From positions 1-46,520 of the forward strand of contig CADBTQ010000051.1 of assembly GCA_902797685.1 (NCBI GenBank): 46,520 nt of DNA, read 5' to 3'. The first letter of the stretch is position 1. Every line of letters starts with the position of its first letter. Shown here piece by piece: positions 38,870-46,520 of this stretch. Origin of the DNA: an uncultured Eubacteriales bacterium (lineage in GTDB: Bacteria > Bacillota > Clostridia > Christensenellales > CAG-1252). The translations under genes were made by a program, and so were the position numbers. The notes beneath the pieces were generated by a model. The model was given only the letters and a program-made list of their open reading frames with translations, searched no databases and was not told the origin of the DNA.

Positions 38870-39529
38870 ATGACTATCGAACGACAGACTTTTGACAAAT
38901 ACGTGATCGACCCCGCCAAGTTGCGAGAGTACGGGTTTAGCCCTTCGGGGGACAAACTCGTCTACACCCGCCCTTTGCCCCAAGACGATATGATGATCGT
39001 CCTTACCTACCATGAGGGGATAGAGGGCAAGATATTGGACTTGACGATGGGTGAGGAGTATCTCGCCTACCGCGTGGACGATGCCACCGGTTACAGCGCG
39101 ACCATTCGCCGAAAATATCTCGATCTATTGGAAGATATTCGGGACAAGTGCTGTCAAAACGTCTACTACCGTTCCCCTCAAGCGCGGCGGCTGATCGACT
39201 ATATCCAAAGGACGTATGACGTAAGTCCCGAGTTTTTGTGGGACAAGTTCCCTTCGTTTGCGGCGTTTCGCGCGTCGAGCGGCAAGTGGTTTGCCTTGAT
39301 GGGTACCGCCCCTATGGCAAAATTGACCCTTAAGGCAAACAGCGATGACAAGGCGGAAGTGCTCAACGTCAAGTTAGATCCCGCCGTGATACAATCCCTC
39401 GTCGCCAAGACCGGCTACTATCCCGCTTATCACATGAACAAAAAGAGTTGGGTCACCGTGATCTTGGACGACACCCTCTCGGACGAGGAACTCGAGACGC
39501 GCATCGGGGAGAGTTTCGCCCTAGTATAG
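38870..39529 (+). CDS. MmcQ/YjbR-like protein
   Basis: A 219-residue protein. Its C-terminal half (about 100-219) matches the MmcQ/YjbR fold, a CyaY-like domain sometimes described as DNA-binding: WDKFPSFAAFRASSGKWFALM (about 124-144), then LNVKLDPAVIQSLVAKTGYYPAYHMNKKSWVTVILDD (about 165-201). The N-terminal 100 residues (EYGFSPSGDKLVYTRPL, MIVLTYHEGIEGKILDL) form a second domain seen fused in some members. Function is unknown. The longer open frame upstream overlaps pheA and is not credible; the ATG at 38870 begins the domain, although no good ribosome site is visible. A terminator follows. Confidence 0.82.
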   Translation: MTIERQTFDKYVIDPAKLREYGFSPSGDKLVYTRPLPQDDMMIVLTYHEGIEGKILDLTMGEEYLAYRVDDATGYSATIRRKYLDLLEDIRDKCCQNVYYRSPQARRLIDYIQRTYDVSPEFLWDKFPSFAAFRASSGKWFALMGTAPMAKLTLKANSDDKAEVLNVKLDPAVIQSLVAKTGYYPAYHMNKKSWVTVILDDTLSDEELETRIGESFALV

Positions 39530-39614
39530 TGGATAAAAGAATTATTAAATAAGTTGTTTTTTTGTATAAAGCACCCCCCAAAAAAAGGGGATCGTTATTC
39601 GATGATCAAAAGAG

Positions 39615-39644
39615 AAGCACCGACCTTGATAGTCGGTGCTTTTT
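39615..39644 (+). terminator. Rho-independent terminator
   Basis: A 10-bp perfect stem (AAGCACCGAC with GTCGGTGCTT), 7-nt loop and T tract, 85 bp after the YjbR-like gene. The stretch before it (39530-39614) is AT-rich and shows nothing else recognisable. Confidence 0.85.
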
Positions 39645-39882
39645 GCGTTATGTTTGCCAGGAAAAACGAGATATGATACCGTGTATCACGCGATATGTAC
39701 GCTCGCCCGATGGCGAAATGATATCGCTCCCTATCCGCTACATTCCGTAGGAATATATCGCATTCGGCTTGACCGAATATATCGCAAAACAGCCTCCTTG
39801 TCAAAAGGAGGCTGTGTTATTTCGCAAATCCCTTAGGGATTTATATCGCTTAGGCGTTGCGGAAGACGCCTAAAATCGGTGC
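39645..39882. repeat. Hairpin array between convergent genes (copy 3), including a minus-strand terminator
   Basis: No gene is seen. Short inverted repeats are joined by ATATATCGC-like spacers: ATTCC/GGAAT, ATTCGG/CCGAAT, an 11-bp stem ACAGCCTCCTT/AAGGAGGCTGT (39789-39815), AAATCCC/GGGATTT and TAGGCGT/ACGCCTA. The 11-bp stem is followed by TTTTG on the minus strand and may end the giant lipoprotein transcript. The style matches the arrays at 4522-4783 and 24608-24912, although the arm sequences differ. Confidence 0.65.
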
Positions 39883-42800
39883 TTAGTTCCAGCTCGTGCC
39901 GTTGTAGGTGTACGTTCTGCCCTTAGCCGCCGTAACCGAGCCGCCCATCAAGGTCAGAGCGGATTGACTTTCGGTATAGGTGATATTGAGGTAGAAGGTC
40001 ACCGAGTGGATGCCCGAGCCGCGCGTGCCGTAGCCCTCTTTGCTGGACATACTGAACGAAGCGTTGCTGCCCGTGACGACCCTGCCGCCCGAGCCTTCGC
40101 CATAGACTTTGCCGGCTAAAGTACCCGTCACGTTGAGAGTACCGCCCGCCACGATCAATTTGGCTTCGCCTTTGCCCGAGGGGTAGTTGGTGACGGGTTT
40201 GTTGCTATCCGTCCAACCTCCGCCGTAGATGATGGCGCTGCCCGTCACGTTGAGGGTGCCGCCCGACTCCACGCGGACGGTGCTGCCGTTGAGCATCTTG
40301 AACTTTTTGCTCACGGTAAAGGTCCCGCTCTTGACGGTGATGGAGTATTGATAGGGAAGACCCAGTATCACCTTGTCCATACTGACGGTCACTTCGCTGA
40401 TGATGGGGATACCCGTCTTGATATCCATGCTCAACGATCCGGTCTCCACGTTGCCGTACATCTTGATATCCACGGTGGTGGGATACTTGTTGGCAAAGTC
40501 CTTAGCCCCTGCCGACGCGCTGTAACCCTCGCTGAACTTGATGGTCATATAACCGCTGGTGAGGTTGAGCACGGCGCCCGAAGACGCGATGGCGGGCGCG
40601 TCCGTCTTGTTGTACTTGCTGTCCGCCCACATGACCGCGTGTCCGATGACTGTGGCGCCCGAACGAATGGTTTGCAACACTTGCACGTTGGGCATCTCGT
40701 AGATGGAGAAGGGGGCGATACCTTTGGCATTTTTGTAGCCGGTGATCAAAGTGCCCGATCCCTTTTCGTCCAAGTACATACCCACGGTACAAGTACCGCC
40801 CTGGAAGTCGCGCACCACGAAAGGCATCTTGAGGACGCCGCCCGATACCACCTCCAGTGCGCCGTCGCCCTTGACGTAGCCGTAGCAGTCCATGGTGCCG
40901 GTCACTTTGATGCTTGCGCCCTCGAGGACGTTGATCTGCGCGTAGTTGCCCGAGGTATGACCTTGGAACTTTTGTCCTTCGCAACTGACGACGCCGCCCA
41001 CGTTGAGGGTACCGCTGACCGTCATCGTGCCGCTCTTGACGGTGAGCAAGCGTTTGAGATAGGTGCTCTCTTTGGCGATATCGATGTAATAGCCTTCGCT
41101 GCCGCCGTCGGTGGTGACGTTGTTGCTACTGCTGCCGTCGTAAGGCAGGGTCAACGTGCCCGCGATGGTCACGTTGCCCGACACGAAGGCGTCGCCGATG
41201 AGGATAAAGGTGCCCGTCTTGCCGCTGATCTCTTCCACCGTGTAGTAGGACGAGCCGCTAAGCACCGCCTTGATGGAGTAGGTCACCGTCTTCTCCGCGC
41301 CCGTGTAGTTGGTCGAGGCGGGCAGGGTGATGACAACGGTGTACACGCCGCCGTCACGACCCGAGATGTTCGTACCCGTTTCGCCCGTGGTGATGCACTC
41401 GTATTCCAAAACGGCGCCGTCGGTATTGTTGGAAGTCGCGCCGAACGCGCTGACGAAGGGGATGGCGTTGCCCGTAAAGGTGGCGGTCAATTCTTCGTTG
41501 GCACTAATCACGCCCGTCGCCTTATCGAGTACCACCTGCAGTCCCACTTGCGAGGGATAATCCACGTAGTTGATACTGTTGGGATTGTAATAGGCGTAAT
41601 AGGTCGTCACGTCGCAGGTGGGGATCACGCTGCTGTTGACCCATCTCCAGGCGCTGCCCAAAGCAAAGCGATAGCTTTCCAACGTGTCGGTGGTATAGGT
41701 CTTACCGCCAAACGAAGGCAGGGTCGAGGGCAGGGTCGGAACGGCTTTGTTGACCACCAATTTCTTGGCGGCGCCCACCGACAAACTGTAGTTGGCTGCC
41801 GAGGACTTGGAGAGGTCCACGTTGAAGTTGTAGCCCGCGCTCGAGGCGTTGGCGCCTTTGGTGTAAGCGGTGGTGTAGCCCACGGTCACCGCCGACAAAG
41901 TATCGTCGTAGGCAAAGCCTTGGGCGGTGCAAGCGAAATCGGTAGGCACGTTGTCTCCGTAGGTGATGGCGTCGTGCGCCGATACGGTCAGGGTCAACGC
42001 CTTCTTGCCGACGGTCAGGGTGCCTTGGGTGTAGCTGATGGCGTAGTTGTCGCTCTCCAGTCCGCTCAAAGTCACCGCAAACGTGGTCGCGGCGGGAGAG
42101 GTCGTGTAGTCGCAGTCGACCGCGATCGAGCCGCCCAGTACCGAGGCGTTGTCGTCGTAGACGAAGCCCACGTAGCGGTAGGTCAAAGCGGGCATCGCGT
42201 CACCGTAGGTGATGGAAGGCACGGTGGCGGACACGGTCAAAGCCGCTTTGGTCACGGTCAGGGTACCGGTGACGAATTCGTAATGATAGTTGGCGGTATC
42301 CGCGGTAGCGGGGGTGATGGTGTGATCGCCCACGTTGCGCCAATCGCTCTCCAAGCCGTAGGTCACGTTTTGGACCTTGTCGCTGCCGTAGAGGTTGGTC
42401 GCTTGGAAGTTGTAGACAGGCGCCACGCCGTAGACGGCGGACACGTTGGTCGCTTTGACCGTGGCGGTACGCTTGCCCACCACCACGTTGGCTTTGGGCA
42501 GCGAGAAGGAGTAGTTGGCGTTGACGCCCGCGGTGGCGATGGCGTCGGAATAAGTGCCCGCGCCGTTGCCCACACGGTAGGTGGTGGACACCGACACGAA
42601 GTTGTTGTCCCAAGCGGTCAAGCCTTCTACAACGAGCAGGGCACGCAACTGCTCCCTGCCGATAGCGTCGCCGTAGGTCACGTCGATGCCGCTCGTTAAG
42701 GAGACGGTCAAGGTCTTGGGCGACACGGTCAAGGTCGCCGCTTTGACCGCGATCTCGTAGTTGGAGAGGGCGGTAAAGGTGGCGGTGATGTCGTAGCTGC

Positions 42801-45800
42801 CGACCCCCTTGCGTTGGGCGTAGGTGGTCGCCAAGGTGATGGCGGCGTTGTCCTCATCCTCGCCCAAGAAACGCTCGGCGGTGTAGGTCAAAGCCGGTAC
42901 TTCGTCGCCGTAGGTCGCGGTCTTGTTAGCCAACGTCACGGTGGCGGCGCGTTTGGTGATGGTGACGACGTATTCCCCTTCGGTGGGAGTCTTGCCCTCT
43001 TGGGTGAGTTGATAGTACACGGTGTAGGTGCCCACGTTGACCCACCCTTCCAACGAGGTGAGGGTGTAGGTGCCTTCCTGCCCGTCGAGGGAGTAAGTCA
43101 CGGTCACGCCGCTCTCGGCGGGAATGACCTCGCCGATGTGCAAAGTCGCGTCGTACTCGGCGATCACGTCGTTGGCGGTGTGCGCGATATTTTGGATGCT
43201 GATGACGATCACCAGATCGTACGACAGATCGTAGCAATCGGTCACGTCCTCCAAGGACACGTTGTAAATGTGGTAAGCGGTGGTCCAAGCGAATTGATCG
43301 CCCAACTCGCCGTCGTCCGATTGATACACGCCCACTTGACCCGAGGTGGTCTCCAATACGCCGCTCATCGAGTCGCCCGTGTACATATCGGTGATACCCT
43401 CGGACGTAAAGGTACGGCTGTAGGTAACGTCGTTGTTGTACGCCTTGGTACGGTCGAGCGCCAAAGTGATGGCGCGTTTGCCCACGGTGAGCAAGCCGTC
43501 CACCGTGCTGACGTCGTAGTTTTGAGCGACTTCGTCCTGTTGGACGGTGACGATCACTTGATAGGTGTCCACCACGCTGCCCACGCGGTAGGCGGTGGAG
43601 TAGGTCACAGTGAGTTGATCGCCGTTGACCACGTTGCCCGAGGTAAAGGCGTAGGTGCAAGCCGCCACGTTAAAGGCGTTGCCGTAGGTCACTCGGTAGT
43701 CGTCGGGCACGTCGATGGTGACCGCGCGGCGGGTCACGTCTACGGGAGCGGACAAAACGGTGAGGTTGTAGTTTTCACTGACTTCGTCGCCGTCCGCGGG
43801 GCTAGCCGAAATATGGGCTACACCCACGCCCACGCCCAACGTCACGCGGTAATCGGTGGAATAGAGTAGGTCAAACACATCTTGTCCGTACACGCCTTCC
43901 ACCACGCTGTAATTCCAACTGCTCACGTCAAGCGTTTCACCGTAGATACGGCTGGCGCCCGACACTTGCAAAGTCGCTTCCCTCTTGCCCACGATGACGT
44001 TGGCGGTGGGGAGCGTATAGGTGTAGTTGGCATTGGGAGTCGCGGTGGTCACGATGGATTTGCGATAGGTACCCGCGGCGTCACCCACTTGATAGTCGCA
44101 CGATACGACGATAAAAGCGGGATCTTTGTCGAGCATACCCTCTACCGACAGCAAGCTTTCCACTTTGCCGTCGGGGATGGCGTCGCCGTAAGTCACGTTG
44201 ATATTGCCCGACAAGGAAACATTGATTGCTTTGGGCGTGACGTCGAAACGGTCGCCCACGTAGCTGAACGCAAAGTTGGAATAATAGTCCTCGTCTACTT
44301 TGACCGAGGCGGTATAAGTGCCCACGTCGTCGCCCGCTTGGTAGGGGGTGGTCAAAGTCACGTACTCGGCGGTCACCACGGTGCCGAAGGTGTCGCCCTC
44401 CACGACGTAACCCAAGGTGGGTTGATCGCCGTAGATCAAGTCGAGAGCGGTCGCATTGACCGTCAAGGGGGCTTTGCTGACCACGTAAGTCAACTGGTAG
44501 GGGGCGGGCTCGTAGTTTTCGCCGCGCGTAACGCGCACGTTAATGGTATAGGTGCCCACGTCCACCAACTGGGGCAATTCGGTCGAAAAGTCGTCCATAG
44601 ACCCCACGCTGTACTCGGTCACACAGTCGTTGACGGTCACCGCCACCGTGTGGGGCGCGCCGTCGTATTGGTGGGTGAGGTCGTCGCCCGAAGGCAAACG
44701 CACGTTGCTGATCATACCTTTGATGATCTCGCAGTTGAGGTCGTAGGTGATGTCGTAACTCGAGGTCACGATGGACTTGTCGGTGTTTTTGGCGCTGACG
44801 TAGACCACCTTGATCGTGCCTTCGTCCGACGTGTAGGTCTTGCGGTCGCTGCCCGAGGTGACGTAGGACAACTCGATGGTGTCGCCCGCAAAGATCTTGT
44901 CGTTGCTCTCCCTATCCACGATCAAACTGGAACGGATCGCCGCGCCTGTGTAGCCGCGCGACTCGCGGTTGGTCACGGTGATGGGACGGGGTTTGACCTT
45001 GAGGTTGCCGTCCATGATGGTCACTTCGTAGTTGGCGGAAGACAACCCTTCGGCGGACAGACGGTAGACTTGGGCGGGCGAGCCGGGTTGATATCCGTCG
45101 GCGTGTACCAACATGTCGCTAAGATCCACCGCGCTCTCGTTGTCGTCGTAGACGAATCCGTCGTACGTGATCGACCACTCGGCGCTATCGGGGATGGGGT
45201 CGCCGTAGACGATCTCCAAGTCGCCGATGGTGGCGGTAAGGTGCGCTTTGTCTACTGTCACCTCGATGGGCGTAACACTGGATTGAGGCTCGAAGCCATT
45301 TGCCGAGGCGGTCAAGCGCAGGGCGAATTGATAGGTGCCCGCTTGCAGATTTTCCACTTTGACGGTGTCCTCTTTGACCTCGTCATCGCCCAACAACCAA
45401 GCGTATTCGTAGGTGATGCCCTCGCCGATCACTTCGGCTTGCTCAACGCGAAGATTGAGGTTGTCGCCGTAGGATAGGGACGTGCTGCCCCAATACATGG
45501 GCTCGGCTACGGGCGCTATCGACCAACGGGGACGGAAGGTCGCGTCCTTCTCAAACACGGTCGAGCGGGCTTCGTACTTGTCGCCGTCTTGGTCAAACCA
45601 CCCGTCGAACACGTACCCCTCTTTGCTAAGAGCGGCCACGTCGGGTATGTACTCGTTGCGTTTGCCCGTGTAGGTGATGGGTTTGTCCCCGCCCACGAAG
45701 TTGACGGTCAAACTGACGTCCGCTCTGAGGTTGGCGGTGACGGTCTTGCCCGACACGATGTAGTCGAAGGTGTCGTTCCACCCCTCAAACAGCCAAGTCG

Positions 45801-46311
45801 TATTGGAATCGGTGCCGCCGTTGAGTCGGTCGAGCGCCCGCTCGAGTTCGGCGATAGGCTCGCTTGCCGCCTGCCCGTAGCCGACTTGTTGGGTGGAGAT
45901 GACCTTGTCGTCCACGACAAAGTCCACCTTAAAGGTCTTGATCTCCCATTGCGCCCACAGATCGAAGGACAATTTGTTTTTGCTGCCCTTGACCTCTTCG
46001 GCATACTCTTCCACCAAGTCCGCTTCGTACGGCTCGTTGCCCTCTTGGTCAAACGTCCACCCCGCAAAATCGTAGCCCGTGCGGGTACGATTGGGAGTAC
46101 GCGTGGTCTTGCTCCAAGTACGAGTGGTGGTTTCGTCCTCGTCGTAGTTGTTGTGATACACGACGCTGATCGTCACCTTGGTCGGCTCTTCCACCGGCTC
46201 TTCTTGGGTCGTCTCTTGGGGCTTATCCTTTTCGCCGCACGCCGACAAAGCGAACGTGAGCGCTAAGGTGAGTACCACCAATACTGCTATCCAAAATACT
46301 GATTTTTTCAT
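39883..46311 (-). CDS. Giant surface lipoprotein with InlB-like, MBG and beta-helix-like repeats
   Basis: A 2142-residue protein with a lipoprotein signal peptide (ALSAC, Cys25). Three InlB-type B-repeats follow (GYDFAGWTFDQEG, TTWLFEGWND, GYVFDGWFDQDG; about 45-270). About ten MBG-type beta-sandwich repeats come next, each marked by a Y-G-D/N/E/V core (IVYGDPIPD, LIYGDQPTLGY, VTYGDAIPDG, ATYGDEVPAL and others; about 350-1470), and then a C-terminal region of about 550 residues with regular SGTLNVTG-type turns, likely a beta-helix. No catalytic motif is seen; adhesion or ligand binding on the cell surface is the likely role. AGGAGG lies before the ATG, and the gene follows 17 bp after another minus-strand gene, suggesting an operon. 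Confidence 0.9.
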   Translation of the reverse strand: MKKSVFWIAVLVVLTLALTFALSACGEKDKPQETTQEEPVEEPTKVTISVVYHNNYDEDETTTRTWSKTTRTPNRTRTGYDFAGWTFDQEGNEPYEADLVEEYAEEVKGSKNKLSFDLWAQWEIKTFKVDFVVDDKVISTQQVGYGQAASEPIAELERALDRLNGGTDSNTTWLFEGWNDTFDYIVSGKTVTANLRADVSLTVNFVGGDKPITYTGKRNEYIPDVAALSKEGYVFDGWFDQDGDKYEARSTVFEKDATFRPRWSIAPVAEPMYWGSTSLSYGDNLNLRVEQAEVIGEGITYEYAWLLGDDEVKEDTVKVENLQAGTYQFALRLTASANGFEPQSSVTPIEVTVDKAHLTATIGDLEIVYGDPIPDSAEWSITYDGFVYDDNESAVDLSDMLVHADGYQPGSPAQVYRLSAEGLSSANYEVTIMDGNLKVKPRPITVTNRESRGYTGAAIRSSLIVDRESNDKIFAGDTIELSYVTSGSDRKTYTSDEGTIKVVYVSAKNTDKSIVTSSYDITYDLNCEIIKGMISNVRLPSGDDLTHQYDGAPHTVAVTVNDCVTEYSVGSMDDFSTELPQLVDVGTYTINVRVTRGENYEPAPYQLTYVVSKAPLTVNATALDLIYGDQPTLGYVVEGDTFGTVVTAEYVTLTTPYQAGDDVGTYTASVKVDEDYYSNFAFSYVGDRFDVTPKAINVSLSGNINVTYGDAIPDGKVESLLSVEGMLDKDPAFIVVSCDYQVGDAAGTYRKSIVTTATPNANYTYTLPTANVIVGKREATLQVSGASRIYGETLDVSSWNYSVVEGVYGQDVFDLLYSTDYRVTLGVGVGVAHISASPADGDEVSENYNLTVLSAPVDVTRRAVTIDVPDDYRVTYGNAFNVAACTYAFTSGNVVNGDQLTVTYSTAYRVGSVVDTYQVIVTVQQDEVAQNYDVSTVDGLLTVGKRAITLALDRTKAYNNDVTYSRTFTSEGITDMYTGDSMSGVLETTSGQVGVYQSDDGELGDQFAWTTAYHIYNVSLEDVTDCYDLSYDLVIVISIQNIAHTANDVIAEYDATLHIGEVIPAESGVTVTYSLDGQEGTYTLTSLEGWVNVGTYTVYYQLTQEGKTPTEGEYVVTITKRAATVTLANKTATYGDEVPALTYTAERFLGEDEDNAAITLATTYAQRKGVGSYDITATFTALSNYEIAVKAATLTVSPKTLTVSLTSGIDVTYGDAIGREQLRALLVVEGLTAWDNNFVSVSTTYRVGNGAGTYSDAIATAGVNANYSFSLPKANVVVGKRTATVKATNVSAVYGVAPVYNFQATNLYGSDKVQNVTYGLESDWRNVGDHTITPATADTANYHYEFVTGTLTVTKAALTVSATVPSITYGDAMPALTYRYVGFVYDDNASVLGGSIAVDCDYTTSPAATTFAVTLSGLESDNYAISYTQGTLTVGKKALTLTVSAHDAITYGDNVPTDFACTAQGFAYDDTLSAVTVGYTTAYTKGANASSAGYNFNVDLSKSSAANYSLSVGAAKKLVVNKAVPTLPSTLPSFGGKTYTTDTLESYRFALGSAWRWVNSSVIPTCDVTTYYAYYNPNSINYVDYPSQVGLQVVLDKATGVISANEELTATFTGNAIPFVSAFGATSNNTDGAVLEYECITTGETGTNISGRDGGVYTVVITLPASTNYTGAEKTVTYSIKAVLSGSSYYTVEEISGKTGTFILIGDAFVSGNVTIAGTLTLPYDGSSSNNVTTDGGSEGYYIDIAKESTYLKRLLTVKSGTMTVSGTLNVGGVVSCEGQKFQGHTSGNYAQINVLEGASIKVTGTMDCYGYVKGDGALEVVSGGVLKMPFVVRDFQGGTCTVGMYLDEKGSGTLITGYKNAKGIAPFSIYEMPNVQVLQTIRSGATVIGHAVMWADSKYNKTDAPAIASSGAVLNLTSGYMTIKFSEGYSASAGAKDFANKYPTTVDIKMYGNVETGSLSMDIKTGIPIISEVTVSMDKVILGLPYQYSITVKSGTFTVSKKFKMLNGSTVRVESGGTLNVTGSAIIYGGGWTDSNKPVTNYPSGKGEAKLIVAGGTLNVTGTLAGKVYGEGSGGRVVTGSNASFSMSSKEGYGTRGSGIHSVTFYLNITYTESQSALTLMGGSVTAAKGRTYTYNGTSWN

Positions 46312-46328
46312 GAGGTCTTCCTCCTAAA

Positions 46329-46520
46329 CTACTGATTGACCGTTTGTTCGTACGAGTTGGCGTCGTACATGATAAAGCGGAAATCCCTTGTCCCCGCGGC
46401 AAGGGGCAAAAACTCGCCCTGCGCCGAGATGTTGGGATCCTCGCTGTTTTTCAACACGCTGAGATTGACTTGATAGGTGGTGGCAAGGGAAGCGTAGTCC
46501 CACAAGTGAGTGTCCACGAT
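46329..46520 (-). CDS. 3' end of a gene of unknown function (5' part outside the window)
   Basis: The last 63 codons of a minus-strand frame that stays open to the window edge. The residues (ending FIMYDANSYEQTVNQ) look like part of a beta-rich extracellular or secreted domain, but no family is recognisable. A GTG near the edge is unlikely to be the true start. The stop is 17 bp upstream of the giant lipoprotein start, so the two are probably cotranscribed. Confidence 0.65.
   Translation of the reverse strand: MVDTHLWDYASLATTYQVNLSVLKNSEDPNISAQGEFLPLAAGTRDFRFIMYDANSYEQTVNQ

Noticed and set aside
40348-42699. 783-codon open frame on the plus strand inside the giant lipoprotein gene
   Set aside because: It is antisense to a gene with clear signal peptide and domain structure. 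Long antisense frames arise here from GC-rich, biased codon use; the translation is His/Val/Gly-rich and shows no domain.

Overview
The window looks like a chromosomal segment of a Gram-positive, probably anaerobic Firmicutes/Clostridia-type bacterium, perhaps an uncultured gut lineage. This is inferred from AGGAGG-type ribosome sites, lipoboxes (LAGC, LSAC) with no outer-membrane genes, many iron-sulfur flavoproteins, and large surface proteins built from InlB-like, MBG-like and FN3-like repeats. No rRNA, tRNA, CRISPR array, insertion sequence or prophage gene was seen. Genes lie on both strands in short operons. Promoters are mostly sigma-70-like, with -35 boxes of the form TTGNNN and -10 boxes such as TATAAT, TACAAT or TATGAT.

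Layout. 1-2036: 3' end of a surface protein with an 18-bp tandem repeat. 2196-4521: CDF metal transporter and membrane metallophosphoesterase. 4784-7102 (minus): acyl-ACP thioesterase, ACP and AMP-forming acyl ligase. 7281-14833 (plus): a flavoenzyme resembling polyenoic fatty acid isomerase, a CrtI/retinol-saturase-like FAD enzyme, a 2Fe-2S ferredoxin-reductase-like protein, a HypA-like protein and a large GltD-like iron-sulfur flavoprotein. 14916-15506 (minus): Sfp-type phosphopantetheinyl transferase. 15669-16673: DUF362 protein. 16871-24607: FN3 lipoprotein, membrane-anchored MBG protein and a second AMP ligase, all overlapping. 24913-27330 (minus): cyclophilin lipoprotein and ABC exporter. 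27480-29579: Na/Pi cotransporter-like and a small membrane protein. 29639-32200 (minus): DUF3737, PatB/MalY-type aminotransferase and YdeI-like protein. 32492-39529: M18 aminopeptidase, threonyl-tRNA synthetase (minus), nucleotidyltransferase with a hexapeptide-repeat protein, PheA and a YjbR-like protein. 39883-46520 (minus): a 2142-residue MBG lipoprotein and the end of another gene.

The most interesting region is 4.8-15.5 kb. I read it as a candidate polyunsaturated-fatty-acid handling system: acyl activation and ACP loading (ligase, ACP, PPTase), release (thioesterase), double-bond isomerisation (PAI-like), a possible saturation or desaturation step (CrtI/RetSat-like), and NAD(P)H-to-flavin electron supply (FNR-like and GltD-like). 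The individual family calls are supported by motifs; the pathway is inference. Other points are hairpin arrays at three of six convergent gene junctions, a predicted ~95-nt minus-strand RNA with repeated CCCCCT motifs, a perfect 20-bp palindrome between divergent genes, and two promoters placed so that the transcripts would be leaderless.
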